In this document: positions 24,979-34,489 of the stretch, in pieces
How the letters are laid out: each line of letters begins with the position of its first letter
Numbering within the stretch: the stretch's first letter is position 1
DNA from: Marinimicrobium alkaliphilum
GTDB taxonomy: Bacteria > Pseudomonadota > Gammaproteobacteria > Pseudomonadales > Cellvibrionaceae
Direction: 5' to 3'
DNA length: 64,000 nucleotides
NCBI RefSeq assembly: GCF_003259155.1
Contig: NZ_QGMQ01000001.1
Span: forward strand, 186,001-250,000
Notes under the pieces: model-generated
Seen by the model: the letters and a program-made list of their open reading frames with translations, nothing else
What the model was told of the DNA's origin: nothing
Databases searched by the model: none
Program-made: the position numbers and the translations under genes

Positions 24979-26196
24979 TTACTCGCTTTCTTCCAGGTTG
25001 ACGCCCAGTTTTTGCAAAACCTCCAGGCTGGGGAAGCCATCGGCAATCATATCCTGTTGATCCTGGAAGCGGCTGATGGCCGCACGTGTTGCAGGACCGA
25101 GAATGCCATCGGCCTCTCCGGCATCGTGGCCTTTTTCGTTAAGCGTGGTTTGCAGCTCGATCACTTGATCCCGATGCAGACGGGGGGCGTCTTCCGGGGG
25201 CGACTGCTGCAGGGCGGCGGCGCCGGCGATGCGGTCGGCCAGGTGGCCTACCGCGAGGGCGTAAAACTCGGAGCGGTTCCAGCCCATGATCACATCAAAG
25301 TTCTGGTACACCAAAAAGGCTGGGCCCTGATGCCCGGCGGGGACCAAGAGCGCTGCCGGAAGATCGGCCTGGGGCAGGGGGGTGCCGTCAGCATTGCTGA
25401 TACCCAGCTCGCGCCACTCTGTGAGGGGGCGGCGGTTGGTCAAGCCGGCTTCCAGGTAAGGGAAGCCCTCGGGTAGCATGACCTCGCGCCCCCAACGAAC
25501 CCCCGGTTGCCAGCCCAGCGCACGCAAGAAGTTGGCCGCCGACGCCATGGCGTCTGGTAGGCTGCCCCAGAGATCGCGCCGTCCGGTACCGTCATAGTCC
25601 ACCGCGTACTGGAGAAAGACCGAAGGCATAAACTGCACGTGGCCCATGGCCCCCGCCCAGGAACCTTCCATCCGCTCGGGGGAGATGGCGCCTTCATCAA
25701 GAATGCGCAGGGCATCCAGCAGTTCCCCGGTGAAATAATCGGTGCGGCGGGTGTCACAGGCCAGTGTTGCCAGAGAGTCGAGTACCGGCATACGCCCAAA
25801 GTAGCTGCCGTAGTTGGTTTCCAGACCCCAGAAAGACACCAGGTACTGGGCCGGGATACCGTATTCGCCGGCCACCCGTTCAAGCAGCGGGCGGTGGCGC
25901 TCCAGGAGCATGCGCCCGCGTTCAATACGCTGGGTATCCACCCGGCGGTTGAGGTAGTCGGCAAAGGTGGTGGTGAATTCCGGTTGGCGCCGGTCGAGTT
26001 CGATCACTCGAGGATTGAGGCGCGCTTGGGCGAGGCTGTTATCGATGACGGTACGGGAGATACCTTCGTCGTTCGCCCGAGTGCTCAACTGTGCGATACA
26101 CGTGCTGAACTCTTCATTGGTCAGCGCCTGGGCGTTGGCCGCGGCGCCGCTAAGTACGAGAACAAGGCTGGTCAGGAGGGTCTTCCCAGGCGTCAT
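24979..26196 (-). CDS. MltB-type lytic murein transglycosylase with peptidoglycan-binding domain
   Basis: This 405-residue exported enzyme cleaves the glycan strand of peptidoglycan, leaving 1,6-anhydro ends. A signal peptide (to about residue 23, AANAQA) precedes the SLT_2 domain. The catalytic Glu lies in SFWGLETNYGSYFG, followed by SWAGAMGHVQFMPSVF and VYQNFDVIMGWNRS, the substrate-groove motifs of MltB. The C-terminal 70 residues form a PG_binding_1 domain (VIELQTTLNEKGHDAGEADG). ATG 26196 is preferred over 26235 because it places the signal peptide at the N-terminus. No lipobox is present, so it may be soluble in the periplasm. Confidence 0.92.
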   Translation of the reverse strand: MTPGKTLLTSLVLVLSGAAANAQALTNEEFSTCIAQLSTRANDEGISRTVIDNSLAQARLNPRVIELDRRQPEFTTTFADYLNRRVDTQRIERGRMLLERHRPLLERVAGEYGIPAQYLVSFWGLETNYGSYFGRMPVLDSLATLACDTRRTDYFTGELLDALRILDEGAISPERMEGSWAGAMGHVQFMPSVFLQYAVDYDGTGRRDLWGSLPDAMASAANFLRALGWQPGVRWGREVMLPEGFPYLEAGLTNRRPLTEWRELGISNADGTPLPQADLPAALLVPAGHQGPAFLVYQNFDVIMGWNRSEFYALAVGHLADRIAGAAALQQSPPEDAPRLHRDQVIELQTTLNEKGHDAGEADGILGPATRAAISRFQDQQDMIADGFPSLEVLQKLGVNLEESE

Positions 26197-26277
26197 AGTC
26201 ACTCCGCGGATGGTTGATAATTCAGTCGAGGTCAAATCCCATAATGCCAGCCTTGCCAGCAGCTGTCGATGATTCTG

Positions 26278-27030
26278 TCAGTCGTAGACGTCATACATGT
26301 CGCCGAGGATAACGTCGAGAGCGCCGCTGTGACGTAGTCGCTTGAGGCCCTGGTGAAAAGCCACCATCAATGAGGCAGAGTCTTCGCGTGTTCTAGGTGC
26401 CAGCATATAGCCCTCCACCTCTATCAATGGCGGCTCGACAATACGCAGTTCGTTGCGATCAATGTCGAGATTGTCAGCCAAATGCAGTCCGGTCAGTTGA
26501 TCCGAGGCAAAAAGGTCGACCCGACCACTGGCGAGCATACTCATTCCCTGCAGCTCGCTGGAGACCAAGGTGCCTGCCATATTCCGGCTGTTGATGGCAT
26601 AGTGAAAATCCGGGGTGTAGGTGTACCCGATGGTGGCCGCAACCCGCAGGCCCGCGAGATCGTCCATATGCTCCCATTCGATGGGCTCAGCGCTCTGACG
26701 CTGGAAGAAGACCGTGCGGTTGATCACCAGCGGCTCGCTGTAGTGCATCAGCTCACGCCGCTCGGGGCTGTCGTACCAGTAGGTAGTGGCGTGAAAGTTA
26801 CCCTGAACGGTTTCCCGAAAGGCGCGGGCCCAGGGCATATAGACAAACTCCACCTCAATATCCACGGCATTAAAGGCTGCTTCCACCAGATGGTTTACGT
26901 AGCCACCGTTGGGTAAATCGGCACCCGTCCAGGGCGGAAACTCCCCGGTGGCAATGGTAACTGTGTCGCTGTACGCAAAACTCCCGGCACACCACAACAG
27001 CAGCCCCATGAATAACAGTTGCTTGGTCAA
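26278..27030 (-). CDS. Periplasmic solute-binding protein family 3 (amino-acid-binding-like)
   Basis: This protein of about 250 residues belongs to the SBP_bac_3 family. It starts with a signal peptide ending GSFAYS. The mature part begins TVTIATGEFPPWTGADLPNGG and continues with a hinge region VEFVYMPWARAFRETVQG, both typical of orphan family 3 binding proteins in marine gammaproteobacteria. A TTG start at 27030 is indicated by GGAGG seven bases upstream; no ATG has a comparable site. No permease or ATPase gene is adjacent, so it may act as an orphan sensor or share a transporter encoded elsewhere. The ligand is unknown. Confidence 0.85.
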   Translation of the reverse strand: MTKQLLFMGLLLWCAGSFAYSDTVTIATGEFPPWTGADLPNGGYVNHLVEAAFNAVDIEVEFVYMPWARAFRETVQGNFHATTYWYDSPERRELMHYSEPLVINRTVFFQRQSAEPIEWEHMDDLAGLRVAATIGYTYTPDFHYAINSRNMAGTLVSSELQGMSMLASGRVDLFASDQLTGLHLADNLDIDRNELRIVEPPLIEVEGYMLAPRTREDSASLMVAFHQGLKRLRHSGALDVILGDMYDVYD

Positions 27031-27175
27031 GATCCCGCCTCCCTGCAACGTGGATTTATGTGCAGTTATTGTTAAGAGATTAGACCAGCCGGTCAAGGTT
27101 TGCCGGGTTTTTAGTGCAACCTCTACCCGAAGACTTGCTATAGTCTGGCCATTGAACTTGATAATGGAGCGAGAC

Positions 27176-28222
27176 ATGTCACAGCGTATGGGGGCGACCG
27201 AGCGGAGCCGAGAACTGATTACCCAGGATGCGGCCCGCACAGTGCTCTCCGGAACGGAAGAAACCATCGGCGAGCTGATGACACCTGCGACAGCCACGCT
27301 GCCGGCAACGTGTACCGTGGCGGAGACGTTGACATTTATGGTCAAAAGCTCTGATGTGTCCGAGATCAGTTACATTTTTGTGACAGAAGGAGAGCGCTTG
27401 GCGGGGGTTGTAGGCATGCGCGATCTGATTTTGGCCAAGCCCTCCGAGACACTGGCGGACATCATGGTGCGCGAGCCCTTTGCCTTTGAGCAGAGCACAC
27501 CGATAGAAGATGCAGTGGGCGAAGTGCTCTATCGCCATTACCGCATGTACCCGGTCGTGGATGATGAGCAGCGCGTAGTGGGCGAAGTGCCGGGCTGGAA
27601 ACTGTATGAGCGCATCGCGACTGAACTTAGCGCTCAAGCCGGCTCCCAGTACGGTGTGGCAAAGGAAGAGCAAATTAGCACACCGGTGCTCGCGGCCTTT
27701 CGCATGCGCCACCCCTGGCTGTTGGTGAACCTGGTCACCGCCTTCGCCGCCGCCTTTGTGGTGGGTATTTTTGAAGGTACCATCGCCCAGATCGTTGCCC
27801 TGGCTGTGTTCCTGCCCGTGCTCGCGGGCCAAAGCGGCAACACCGGCTGCCAGGCGTTGGCGATTACCCTGCGTGGCATGACCCTGGGGCAAACCCGTGA
27901 CTATCCGGTCTACCGGCTATTGCGCAAAGAAATTCTGCTGGGTGCGTTGAATGGCGCTGCCGTGGGTGCACTCGCGGGCATTGCCATGTTTGCCTATGCC
28001 ATGGCCACTGATTCCACCAACCCGGCCATGCTCGGCTTCGTCATCTTTATTGCCATGATCGGCGCCTGTGTCGGCAGCGGCATATTCGGTGTTTCGGTGC
28101 CGTTATTGCTCAAACGCTTCGGCGCCGACCCGGCCACGGCCAGCAGCATCTTTTTGACCACTTTCACCGACATCCTCGGTATGGGTTTGATGTTGTTCCT
28201 GGCTACGTGGTTGGTGCTTTGA
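27176..28222 (+). CDS. MgtE-like magnesium transporter lacking the N-terminal superhelical domain
   Basis: This 348-residue inner-membrane protein has paired CBS domains (about residues 35-160, containing MTPATATLPATCTVAETL and DIMVREPFAF) and then about five transmembrane helices. The last region has the MgtE pattern FLPVLAGQSGNTGCQALAITLRG and the pore-lining FTDILGMGLMLFLATWL with conserved Asp. Canonical MgtE is about 450 residues and starts with a superhelical N domain that gates the pore; here only some 30 residues precede the CBS pair. GGAG lies seven bases before ATG 27176. Magnesium-dependent gating is therefore likely altered. Confidence 0.9.
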   Translation: MSQRMGATERSRELITQDAARTVLSGTEETIGELMTPATATLPATCTVAETLTFMVKSSDVSEISYIFVTEGERLAGVVGMRDLILAKPSETLADIMVREPFAFEQSTPIEDAVGEVLYRHYRMYPVVDDEQRVVGEVPGWKLYERIATELSAQAGSQYGVAKEEQISTPVLAAFRMRHPWLLVNLVTAFAAAFVVGIFEGTIAQIVALAVFLPVLAGQSGNTGCQALAITLRGMTLGQTRDYPVYRLLRKEILLGALNGAAVGALAGIAMFAYAMATDSTNPAMLGFVIFIAMIGACVGSGIFGVSVPLLLKRFGADPATASSIFLTTFTDILGMGLMLFLATWLVL

Positions 28223-28313
28223 GTCGCACGCGTTGAATCACACTTTTTTTGGCAACTTGTTGTAGGGGGCTGGGGCAGTTTCCCCGGGGTTTCGAAAGTA
28301 GGGAGAACCGACA

Positions 28314-30929
28314 ATGTGGATCGTTTTTGCCATTCTGGTCATTCTGGCCGTGGTGGTGTACAGGCTGCGCTTGCAGTTGCAGCAACAGCTTAAGCGGGTG
28401 CAATCCCTTGAGGCCCGGCTTAAAGCAATGGAGTCCAAGGCGGTGCAGGACGTACCACAGGCGTTGCAACCTGTAGCGCGTGAACCCGTTCGTTCCTCTT
28501 CGGTGGCGCCGCCCCCTGCACCTCGACCCGCTAGCCCGGCGCCTGGGCCTGATGCCTGGTCCGCGCCAGTACCGGTCAACCAAACCCCCTCCTATTTCGA
28601 TCTGGCGTTGCGCTGGATGCGCCGTTGGCTGACGACAGGCAATGTGCCGGTCAAGGTCGGCGTGCTGGTCTCGTTTTTTGGTGTGTCGTTTCTGCTCAAG
28701 TACGCGGCCGAGCAAAACTACCTGATGCTGCCAATTGAGCTGCGCCTTTTTGCTGTGGGTGCCGTGGCAGCGGGTGCCCTGGCCTTTGGTTGGCACCAGC
28801 GGGATCGTCGGCCTGCCTTTGCCTTGAGCCTTCAGGGTGGGGCGATTGGAGTCCTGTTCCTCACGGTGTTCGCAGCTTTTCAGATTTTCCAGCTGCTGCC
28901 CGCGATAGTCGCGTTTGCGTTGTTGGTGTTATTCACGGTTGTCGCTGGAGTCCTGGCGGTTTTGCAAAACGCTTTAGCGCTGGCCGTGCTTGGCGTGGTC
29001 GGCGGTTTCCTGGCGCCGGTATTGATCTCGACGGGGGCCGGCAGTCACGTCACGCTGTTCAGCTACTACGCCGTGCTTAACGGCGCCGTTTTCGGGTTGG
29101 CCTGGTTGCGGCCCTGGCGAATGCTGAACCTGATCGGTTTTGTGTTTACCTTTGTGATCGGTGCGGCCTGGGGCTATCAGTTCTACCAGCCTGAACACTT
29201 CGCGTCGGTACAGCCGTTCCTGGTGCTGTTTTTCTTTATGTATCTGGGCATCAGTATGGCGTACGCCTTGGGTCGTTCCATTCGTCTGCGCTCCTACGTC
29301 GACTCCGCACTGGTATTCGGGCTACCGTTCGTGGTGTTTCCTCTGCAGAGTCAACTGGTGGCGGGTTTTGAGCATGGCCTCGCGTCGAGTGCGTTGGCCC
29401 TGGCGGCGATTTACCTGGTTGCCGCGACAGTGCTGCTTCGTTCGCGCTTGCGCGACCGGGTGGGTTTACTGGGCGAGTCGTTTTTAGCGTTGGGCATTGG
29501 CTTTGCCACCCTCGCCGTGCCCCTGGTCTTGAGTGCGCATTGGACCGCATTGACCTGGGCATTGGAAGGCACTGTGATGGTTTGGGTCGGCACCCGGCAG
29601 AACCGTCAACTGCCTGCGGCCGCCGGCGCGGCGCTCCAGGGATTGGCGGGGTTGGCTTTTGTGTATTCACTGATTGTGTTCGGGCGCACGGGCGATGGCC
29701 TGTTTCTCAATGACCAGGTGCTCGGCGGCGTTGTTCTGGCCCTGTCGGGGCTGGCTTCTGCCCGCTGGTTGGAGGCGCGCAGCGAGTGGTTCCGCAAAGC
29801 GGCGCCCGTCGTGTCCTGGCTGTTGTTTGGGTGGGGGCTGCTTTGGTGGTTCTCTACCTTGATGTTCGACCTGGTGCGGGTGCTTAGCCCGGCCTGGCTG
29901 CCTGCCAGTTGGCTGGTGTTGTTGGCGGGCACTGCTGCCGCTCTGCGCCTGCTACAAATACGCTTGCATTGGCGCAAGGTCCAGGGCCTGTTGAGTGGGT
30001 ACTTGCCGTTGGTGCTGCTTACCGCCGTCGTCTGGCTCGACTTTAGGTACCCGACCCACTTTTTGGCGTTTGGCGGCTGGTTTGCCTGGCCTCTGGTGGT
30101 GTTGACGTTGGCATTTCTGTTCCGGGGAGAGCTGGGACTGTTGGAGATCACGCGCCCCTGGCAGCGAGCCATGACGGTTTGGCTTCTTGCACTTTTGCTA
30201 CTGCGCGAGACGTATTGGATTGCCGGCGTGCTGTTGCCGGAGGGCGTTTGGCGTTACGGGTTTATGCTCGTTATGGCGGCTGCTCTACACGCAGTCATCT
30301 GGCAATTATGGCGCACCAAACAGTTTGCAGTTGACCGTCACAGCCGGGATTGGTCGCTGCGCGGCGTTGGACCCGTGCTCGCCCTGGGAATGGCGGCATC
30401 CTTGGTGTGGTTATTGAACTCGTCCGGTGACCCGGCTCCGCTCTTTTATCTGCCTTTGCTCAACCCCTTGGCGTTGGCTACTATCGCCGTCGCGGTGGCG
30501 ACGGTTCACTGGGCGCGTGTCAACCGGCTCCCCGGCGGGGAATGGGTCTTGATCGGTCTATCCGCGTTCGCCTTTGTGTTGATCACCAGCGAAGTCACCC
30601 GTACCGTCCACCACTGGAGTGGAGTGCCGTTTCGGGTTGATGCGTTGTTTGAGTCGGTACGGGTGCAGGCCAGCCTGTCGGTGGTATGGGCGCTGTCTGC
30701 GCTGGCGGTGATGGTCTTTGGGCACCGTCGCGCCCAACGCATTCCCTATTTGTGCGGTGCTGGACTGATGGCGCTGGTGGTGAGCAAACTGTTTCTGGTG
30801 GATCTTGCTCAAAGCGAAACCTTGGAGCGGATCGTGTCGTTTATCGGCGTTGGGCTGTTGTTGCTGGTGGTGGGCTTTTTAGCCCCGGTGCCGCCAAAGC
30901 AGGAACGGACGATGCCTTCTTCACCCTGA
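28314..30929 (+). CDS. DUF2339 family large membrane protein
   Basis: This 871-residue protein is dominated by about two dozen transmembrane segments from residue 100 to the end. An N-terminal helix anchors it, followed by a coiled stretch (LQQQLKRVQSLEARLKAMES) and a Pro/Ala-rich linker. The first membrane motif, VKVGVLVSFFGVSFLLKYAAEQ, is the hallmark of DUF2339 proteins. Their function is unknown; a role at the cell envelope is often assumed. It stands alone between mgtE and a convergent DUF924 gene. Confidence 0.9.
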   Translation: MWIVFAILVILAVVVYRLRLQLQQQLKRVQSLEARLKAMESKAVQDVPQALQPVAREPVRSSSVAPPPAPRPASPAPGPDAWSAPVPVNQTPSYFDLALRWMRRWLTTGNVPVKVGVLVSFFGVSFLLKYAAEQNYLMLPIELRLFAVGAVAAGALAFGWHQRDRRPAFALSLQGGAIGVLFLTVFAAFQIFQLLPAIVAFALLVLFTVVAGVLAVLQNALALAVLGVVGGFLAPVLISTGAGSHVTLFSYYAVLNGAVFGLAWLRPWRMLNLIGFVFTFVIGAAWGYQFYQPEHFASVQPFLVLFFFMYLGISMAYALGRSIRLRSYVDSALVFGLPFVVFPLQSQLVAGFEHGLASSALALAAIYLVAATVLLRSRLRDRVGLLGESFLALGIGFATLAVPLVLSAHWTALTWALEGTVMVWVGTRQNRQLPAAAGAALQGLAGLAFVYSLIVFGRTGDGLFLNDQVLGGVVLALSGLASARWLEARSEWFRKAAPVVSWLLFGWGLLWWFSTLMFDLVRVLSPAWLPASWLVLLAGTAAALRLLQIRLHWRKVQGLLSGYLPLVLLTAVVWLDFRYPTHFLAFGGWFAWPLVVLTLAFLFRGELGLLEITRPWQRAMTVWLLALLLLRETYWIAGVLLPEGVWRYGFMLVMAAALHAVIWQLWRTKQFAVDRHSRDWSLRGVGPVLALGMAASLVWLLNSSGDPAPLFYLPLLNPLALATIAVAVATVHWARVNRLPGGEWVLIGLSAFAFVLITSEVTRTVHHWSGVPFRVDALFESVRVQASLSVVWALSALAVMVFGHRRAQRIPYLCGAGLMALVVSKLFLVDLAQSETLERIVSFIGVGLLLLVVGFLAPVPPKQERTMPSSP

Positions 30930-30971
30930 AGTTTAGTGGCATTTGCCCGGCAATGGACACAGCGAGCGGCT

Positions 30972-31526
30972 CTAGAAGGAAGAGCCCGGTTGCTTGAGAA
31001 ACTCGAGTTCTTCCGGGGTCGATTCCCGGTTCAACCATTGATTGCGATGGGGGTAGCGCCCGAACCGGTCTATGATTTCCTTGTGGCGGATTTCAAACTG
31101 CAGGTTGTCCTCCAACCCGGGCTGGTTGAACAGGGTCATGGCCAGCGTGTGTATGGCCGGGGATTCACTGTGCATATACGGCATATACAGAAAGCTTCGT
31201 TCAGCCGGATCAAGGGCCTGGTCGGCGCCTTGGGCAACCGCTTCCTGGGCCAGTGCCAATGCCAGCGCGTCGCAGCTAAACGCCAGGGCGGATTCGCGAT
31301 GGATATTGCGGGAGAATTGATCCAAAACGATAATTTCGGCCAGACGGCCCTTCGGGGTTGTCCGCCAGTGAAACAGCTCACACTGAGCAGCTTGCCGGTG
31401 TAGGTGACTGAATCGTTCGACGATGGCTTGATCCACCGCCGGGTCTGTTTTGAACCATTGTGCTTTGGTCAGTTCGCGAAACCAAAACTCATAAACGTCC
31501 TGGGCGCTCTGGGGATAGGTACTCAT
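30972..31526 (-). CDS. DUF924 family protein
   Basis: This 184-residue soluble all-helical protein carries the DUF924 landmarks: VYEFWFRELTKAQWFKTDPA at the N-terminus, ETIVLDQFSRNIHR-like text here read as EIIVLDQFSRNIHRES, FLYMPYMHSES and a C-terminal GRYPHRNQWLNRESTPEE. The family is structurally related to tetratricopeptide-like helical proteins and its biochemical role is unknown. It converges with the DUF2339 gene and is separated from the aspartic protease gene by about 80 bases. Confidence 0.93.
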   Translation of the reverse strand: MSTYPQSAQDVYEFWFRELTKAQWFKTDPAVDQAIVERFSHLHRQAAQCELFHWRTTPKGRLAEIIVLDQFSRNIHRESALAFSCDALALALAQEAVAQGADQALDPAERSFLYMPYMHSESPAIHTLAMTLFNQPGLEDNLQFEIRHKEIIDRFGRYPHRNQWLNRESTPEELEFLKQPGSSF

Positions 31527-31607
31527 AGACGTGTTTGCCCGATACGGAATGAAACGACCATGGTAGCCTACGCGTAAAGCCCAAGCCAGCCCACTGACTG
31601 ATTGCTC

Positions 31608-32870
31608 TTAGCGCGGCTGCAACAGCAGCACCTCGTTATCCTGATCCACTTCAAAGCGGAATTGGCTCAGGATATTCATGCCCAGCAACCCGTCGATGTG
31701 GTCCGGGGTCGCGAAATCGAGAACGGCGATGTGAATGTCGGTCAGGCGGTGAGTGCCGATCTGTAAGCTGTCCACTTGGTAGACCATCCCCCGGGAGGTG
31801 CCGCTGGCGGTGTTGAACAGCTGTGGCCCCAGCTCGACAAAGCGGACGTCACCGCTCAGGCGATCGAAGGCGCTCTGGGTGAGGGTGGTCAGGCTGGCGC
31901 CGGTGTCGACAACCAGACGGACCTCCTGTCGTCCCTGCAAGGTCAAGGGCAGATGGTAATGACTGCCAAGCGCCTCCAAAGGCACGCTGCCCACCGGGGC
32001 CGATCGGCGTTCGGTTACAGGCGGTGGCGTTGTGTTGTTCAGCAAGGCGGTGGCACGGGCGCCGAGTGTCGGGTGATGGGCGAGCTCTTCCAGTAGCGAT
32101 TGGCCATAGAGCGCATCGCCATAGTTCAGGTGCAGCTCCGCCAGGCGCAGTCTCTCCCGGTCCCGCTGTAGACCCAGCTGATTGAGTGTTTCGTAAAAAC
32201 GCATCAGGGATTGCCAGCGGCCGTCGCCTGCCAGCACGTCGTCCACCGAGCGCACAAACTGTTCGAAGGCCTGGTTGACGGTGTCGCGTCGGCCAGGCTG
32301 GGTTGCACTGTAGGCGTAGACCAACTGGAAGGTCCGCGCCGCCTCAGCCCAATAATCGGATGCCTGTTGATGGCGGGCGAGTAGCAGAAGTACGTCGATG
32401 TCGTCGTAGTGCACCGATAGGAAGGCTTCCGCCAGCGCCGTCAGGGCGTCGTCGTCACCTTCTCGCAAATAGCTTTCCAGATAGTCCAGAATGATCGCCC
32501 GCAATTGCCCGGCGGTGGCCCGGTCCTGCCTGTCCACTGCCTGATACAGGCCGACGGCGGCGCCAAATGCGCGCTGGCTCAGGTATTCACGTAATTGAGT
32601 CGCCGGGTCCGGTACCGCCGTATCCGCGGGTTGCACGGGAGCGACGCTTGGCGTCCCGTTGTCAGTCGATGGTTGCAACGCTTCCCGCGCGGGGGCGGGG
32701 ACCCGTTCCACCGGTGGTTGGAAAATCGCGGAGTAACCTTCGGTTGTATTCTCCTCAGTGGCGGGCACCTCCGGCGGCGCCCACACCCCGCGCAGCCACC
32801 AGCCCAGCCCCAGGCCGATGGCCAGGAGCAGGCAGGTGATCAGGGGGGAGTGGGGCCGGGGCGGTGTCAT
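31608..32870 (-). CDS. Membrane-anchored retropepsin-like aspartic protease
   Basis: This 420-residue protein has one N-terminal transmembrane anchor (about residues 10-28) and a Pro/Glu-rich linker. A helical repeat region of about 200 residues suggests tetratricopeptide-like folding. At the C-terminus is a single retropepsin-like domain: VVDTGASLTTL holds the catalytic Asp, and the flap and the final DGLLGMNILSQFRFEVDQ strand follow. With one catalytic Asp it must dimerise. The anchor predicts a periplasmic catalytic domain. Its start overlaps the end of the upstream MmcQ/YjbR gene by four bases (ATGA), so they form an operon. Confidence 0.88.
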   Translation of the reverse strand: MTPPRPHSPLITCLLLAIGLGLGWWLRGVWAPPEVPATEENTTEGYSAIFQPPVERVPAPAREALQPSTDNGTPSVAPVQPADTAVPDPATQLREYLSQRAFGAAVGLYQAVDRQDRATAGQLRAIILDYLESYLREGDDDALTALAEAFLSVHYDDIDVLLLLARHQQASDYWAEAARTFQLVYAYSATQPGRRDTVNQAFEQFVRSVDDVLAGDGRWQSLMRFYETLNQLGLQRDRERLRLAELHLNYGDALYGQSLLEELAHHPTLGARATALLNNTTPPPVTERRSAPVGSVPLEALGSHYHLPLTLQGRQEVRLVVDTGASLTTLTQSAFDRLSGDVRFVELGPQLFNTASGTSRGMVYQVDSLQIGTHRLTDIHIAVLDFATPDHIDGLLGMNILSQFRFEVDQDNEVLLLQPR

Positions 32871-33232
32871 TCTTGATTGAGTCCCAGCTCTTTCTGCTTC
32901 TTTTTGGTGAGCCCCAGGGACACAATGCGGTGAGACTCCCGCAGGTAATACTTGAGCTCGTCGTCCCGGCTGGGTGGCGCATCGTATTGTTGAATCCACT
33001 TCATACCGCGAGACGCCAGGTAGGGCGCCGGCCGGTACCCCGGCTCTTCCTGCAGAATCTCGTAGTGCAGTGGCGACACTTTAAACGAGTAGGCCGGATT
33101 GCCGGCCTTGGACCAGCCGCCGACGGCGAAGACTTTACCGCCCACCTTCCACACGTGAGCGCCGCCCCATTGGACGACGTGGGAGGTGGCGGGCAGGGCA
33201 CCGCAGAATGCGTTGTATTCATCGTAAGTCAT
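32867..33232 (-). CDS. MmcQ/YjbR family protein
   Basis: This 121-residue protein has the double-wing fold motifs of the MmcQ/YjbR family: GALPATSHVVQWGGAHVWKV, GKVFAVGGW, SFKVSPLHYEIL and YYLRESHRIVSLGLTKKKQKEL. The family is predicted to bind DNA, but cellular roles are not well defined. It overlaps the protease gene by four bases and probably leads the operon. The 204-base gap to the next gene holds their divergent promoters. Confidence 0.92.
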   Translation of the reverse strand: MTYDEYNAFCGALPATSHVVQWGGAHVWKVGGKVFAVGGWSKAGNPAYSFKVSPLHYEILQEEPGYRPAPYLASRGMKWIQQYDAPPSRDDELKYYLRESHRIVSLGLTKKKQKELGLNQE

Positions 33233-33436
33233 AGTGCCCTAAGGATAGACCTAACCCCCGCTCAACGCCTGAAAAATGACAGGGTGTCGGTGATGGCTCA
33301 GCCCTGATTTTCCGGCGTTGGCAGGAACTTGCCGCGAGCCCACCTCTGCCTTTTGATTAAAAACTGTTCTACAATACCGGAAACGGCGCCTTGCCCTCGG
33401 GGCCCTTAGTCCAATAACACCAGAGCGATACGCCCA

Positions 33437-34111
33437 GTGAAATTACGCCTGCCCCTACTGATGTGCGTGTTACTGCCCCTGAGCGTTCAGGTTTACGGCA
33501 GCAGCGGTGGCACCCGGTCGACGATCGAAGTCTACAAATACCGCAATGACAGCGGCGTGATGTCGTTTTCCGACCGTGCCCCCCGGGGCAGCCGCTATGA
33601 AGTGCTGCATTACAACTGCTTCGCCTGCGACCTGGATTCCCAGGTGGATTGGTACAATACGCCGCTATTTACCCGTCAATTCCAGGACATCATCGACCAG
33701 GCCGCGTCCCGGCATGGGGTAGACCCCGCCTTGGTGCGCGCGGTGATTCACGCGGAGTCCGCGTTTCGCCCCACGGCGCTCTCACCCAAGGGCGCCCAGG
33801 GCCTGATGCAGTTGATGCCCGCGACCGCGCAGGAATTGGGCGTGGGCGATGCGTTTCTACCCGAGCAGAACATCGACGGTGGCGTACGCTACCTCGCCCG
33901 CCTGCTGACACAACACCGTGGCGATGTTCGCCTGGCTACAGCCGCCTACAATGCCGGCCCCGGCGCCGTCCGCCGCCACGGTGGCGTGCCCCCCTTTGCA
34001 GAAACCCGAACCTACATCGAGCGAGTCGGAATACTCCACCGACGCTATCAGGAAGCCTTGAGCGTTGCCGACAACGATGAGCTGGCGGCTAAGGTGAATC
34101 TCGGCGCCTGA
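33437..34111 (+). CDS. Soluble lytic transglycosylase with N-terminal DUF4124-like domain
   Basis: This 224-residue exported protein has a signal peptide (to about residue 22, VQVYGSS). A short DUF4124-like segment (EVYKYRNDSGVMSFSDRAP) follows, then a C-terminal SLT domain. Catalytic Glu lies in AVIHAESAFRPTALSPKGAQ, followed by GLMQLMPATAQELGV, the conserved groove motif, and AAYNAGPGAVRRHGGVPPF. It cleaves peptidoglycan glycan strands in the periplasm. The start is GTG. It is the last ordinary GC-rich gene before the AT-rich decayed toxin locus. Confidence 0.93.
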   Translation: MKLRLPLLMCVLLPLSVQVYGSSGGTRSTIEVYKYRNDSGVMSFSDRAPRGSRYEVLHYNCFACDLDSQVDWYNTPLFTRQFQDIIDQAASRHGVDPALVRAVIHAESAFRPTALSPKGAQGLMQLMPATAQELGVGDAFLPEQNIDGGVRYLARLLTQHRGDVRLATAAYNAGPGAVRRHGGVPPFAETRTYIERVGILHRRYQEALSVADNDELAAKVNLGA

Positions 34112-34285
34112 TTTGGCGTAATACCGAAGGTGTCGTTGGCGGCGATTCAACATTTTCTGCTCAACTTCGGTATCACTACTAGCGTTTCACGCGGAGCCCG
34201 CGTTTCGCTCCAGGGCGGCGTCTAGCAGAAATCTGCGCAACTGCCTTACTTAATGCATTTAATTGGGCAAGGAGGAACGTTATCA

Positions 34286-34488
34286 ATGTCAGATAAAATA
34301 CATTGCGCAGTAAAAATTATTTTTGCTTTCTTCTTGTTATAGCTTCGCTATGTGTGCTGGGTCAAACCAATTCCCGCAGTGTTGTTATAAATCCCGCTCG
34401 GCAATTGATAAGAGATATTTATAGAGCAAAAAACACGCAGCGGAGAGTAAGTACTCAAAGCAGTATTCGATCTTTCGGCGGACCATAG
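34286..34488 (+). pseudogene. Small signal-peptide-like reading frame, probably frameshifted
   Basis: A strong ribosome-binding site (GGAGGA) precedes ATG 34286, but that frame stops after 18 codons in the middle of a hydrophobic stretch. A second frame from 34303 continues the hydrophobic segment (VIASLCVLGQ) for a total of 61 codons to 34488. The Sel1 gene that follows is in the frame of the ATG. The simplest reading is a signal peptide separated from its gene by frameshifts. A genuine tiny gene is also possible. The region 34112-34285 shows no gene and becomes AT-rich here. Confidence 0.35.
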
Positions 34489-34489
34489 T

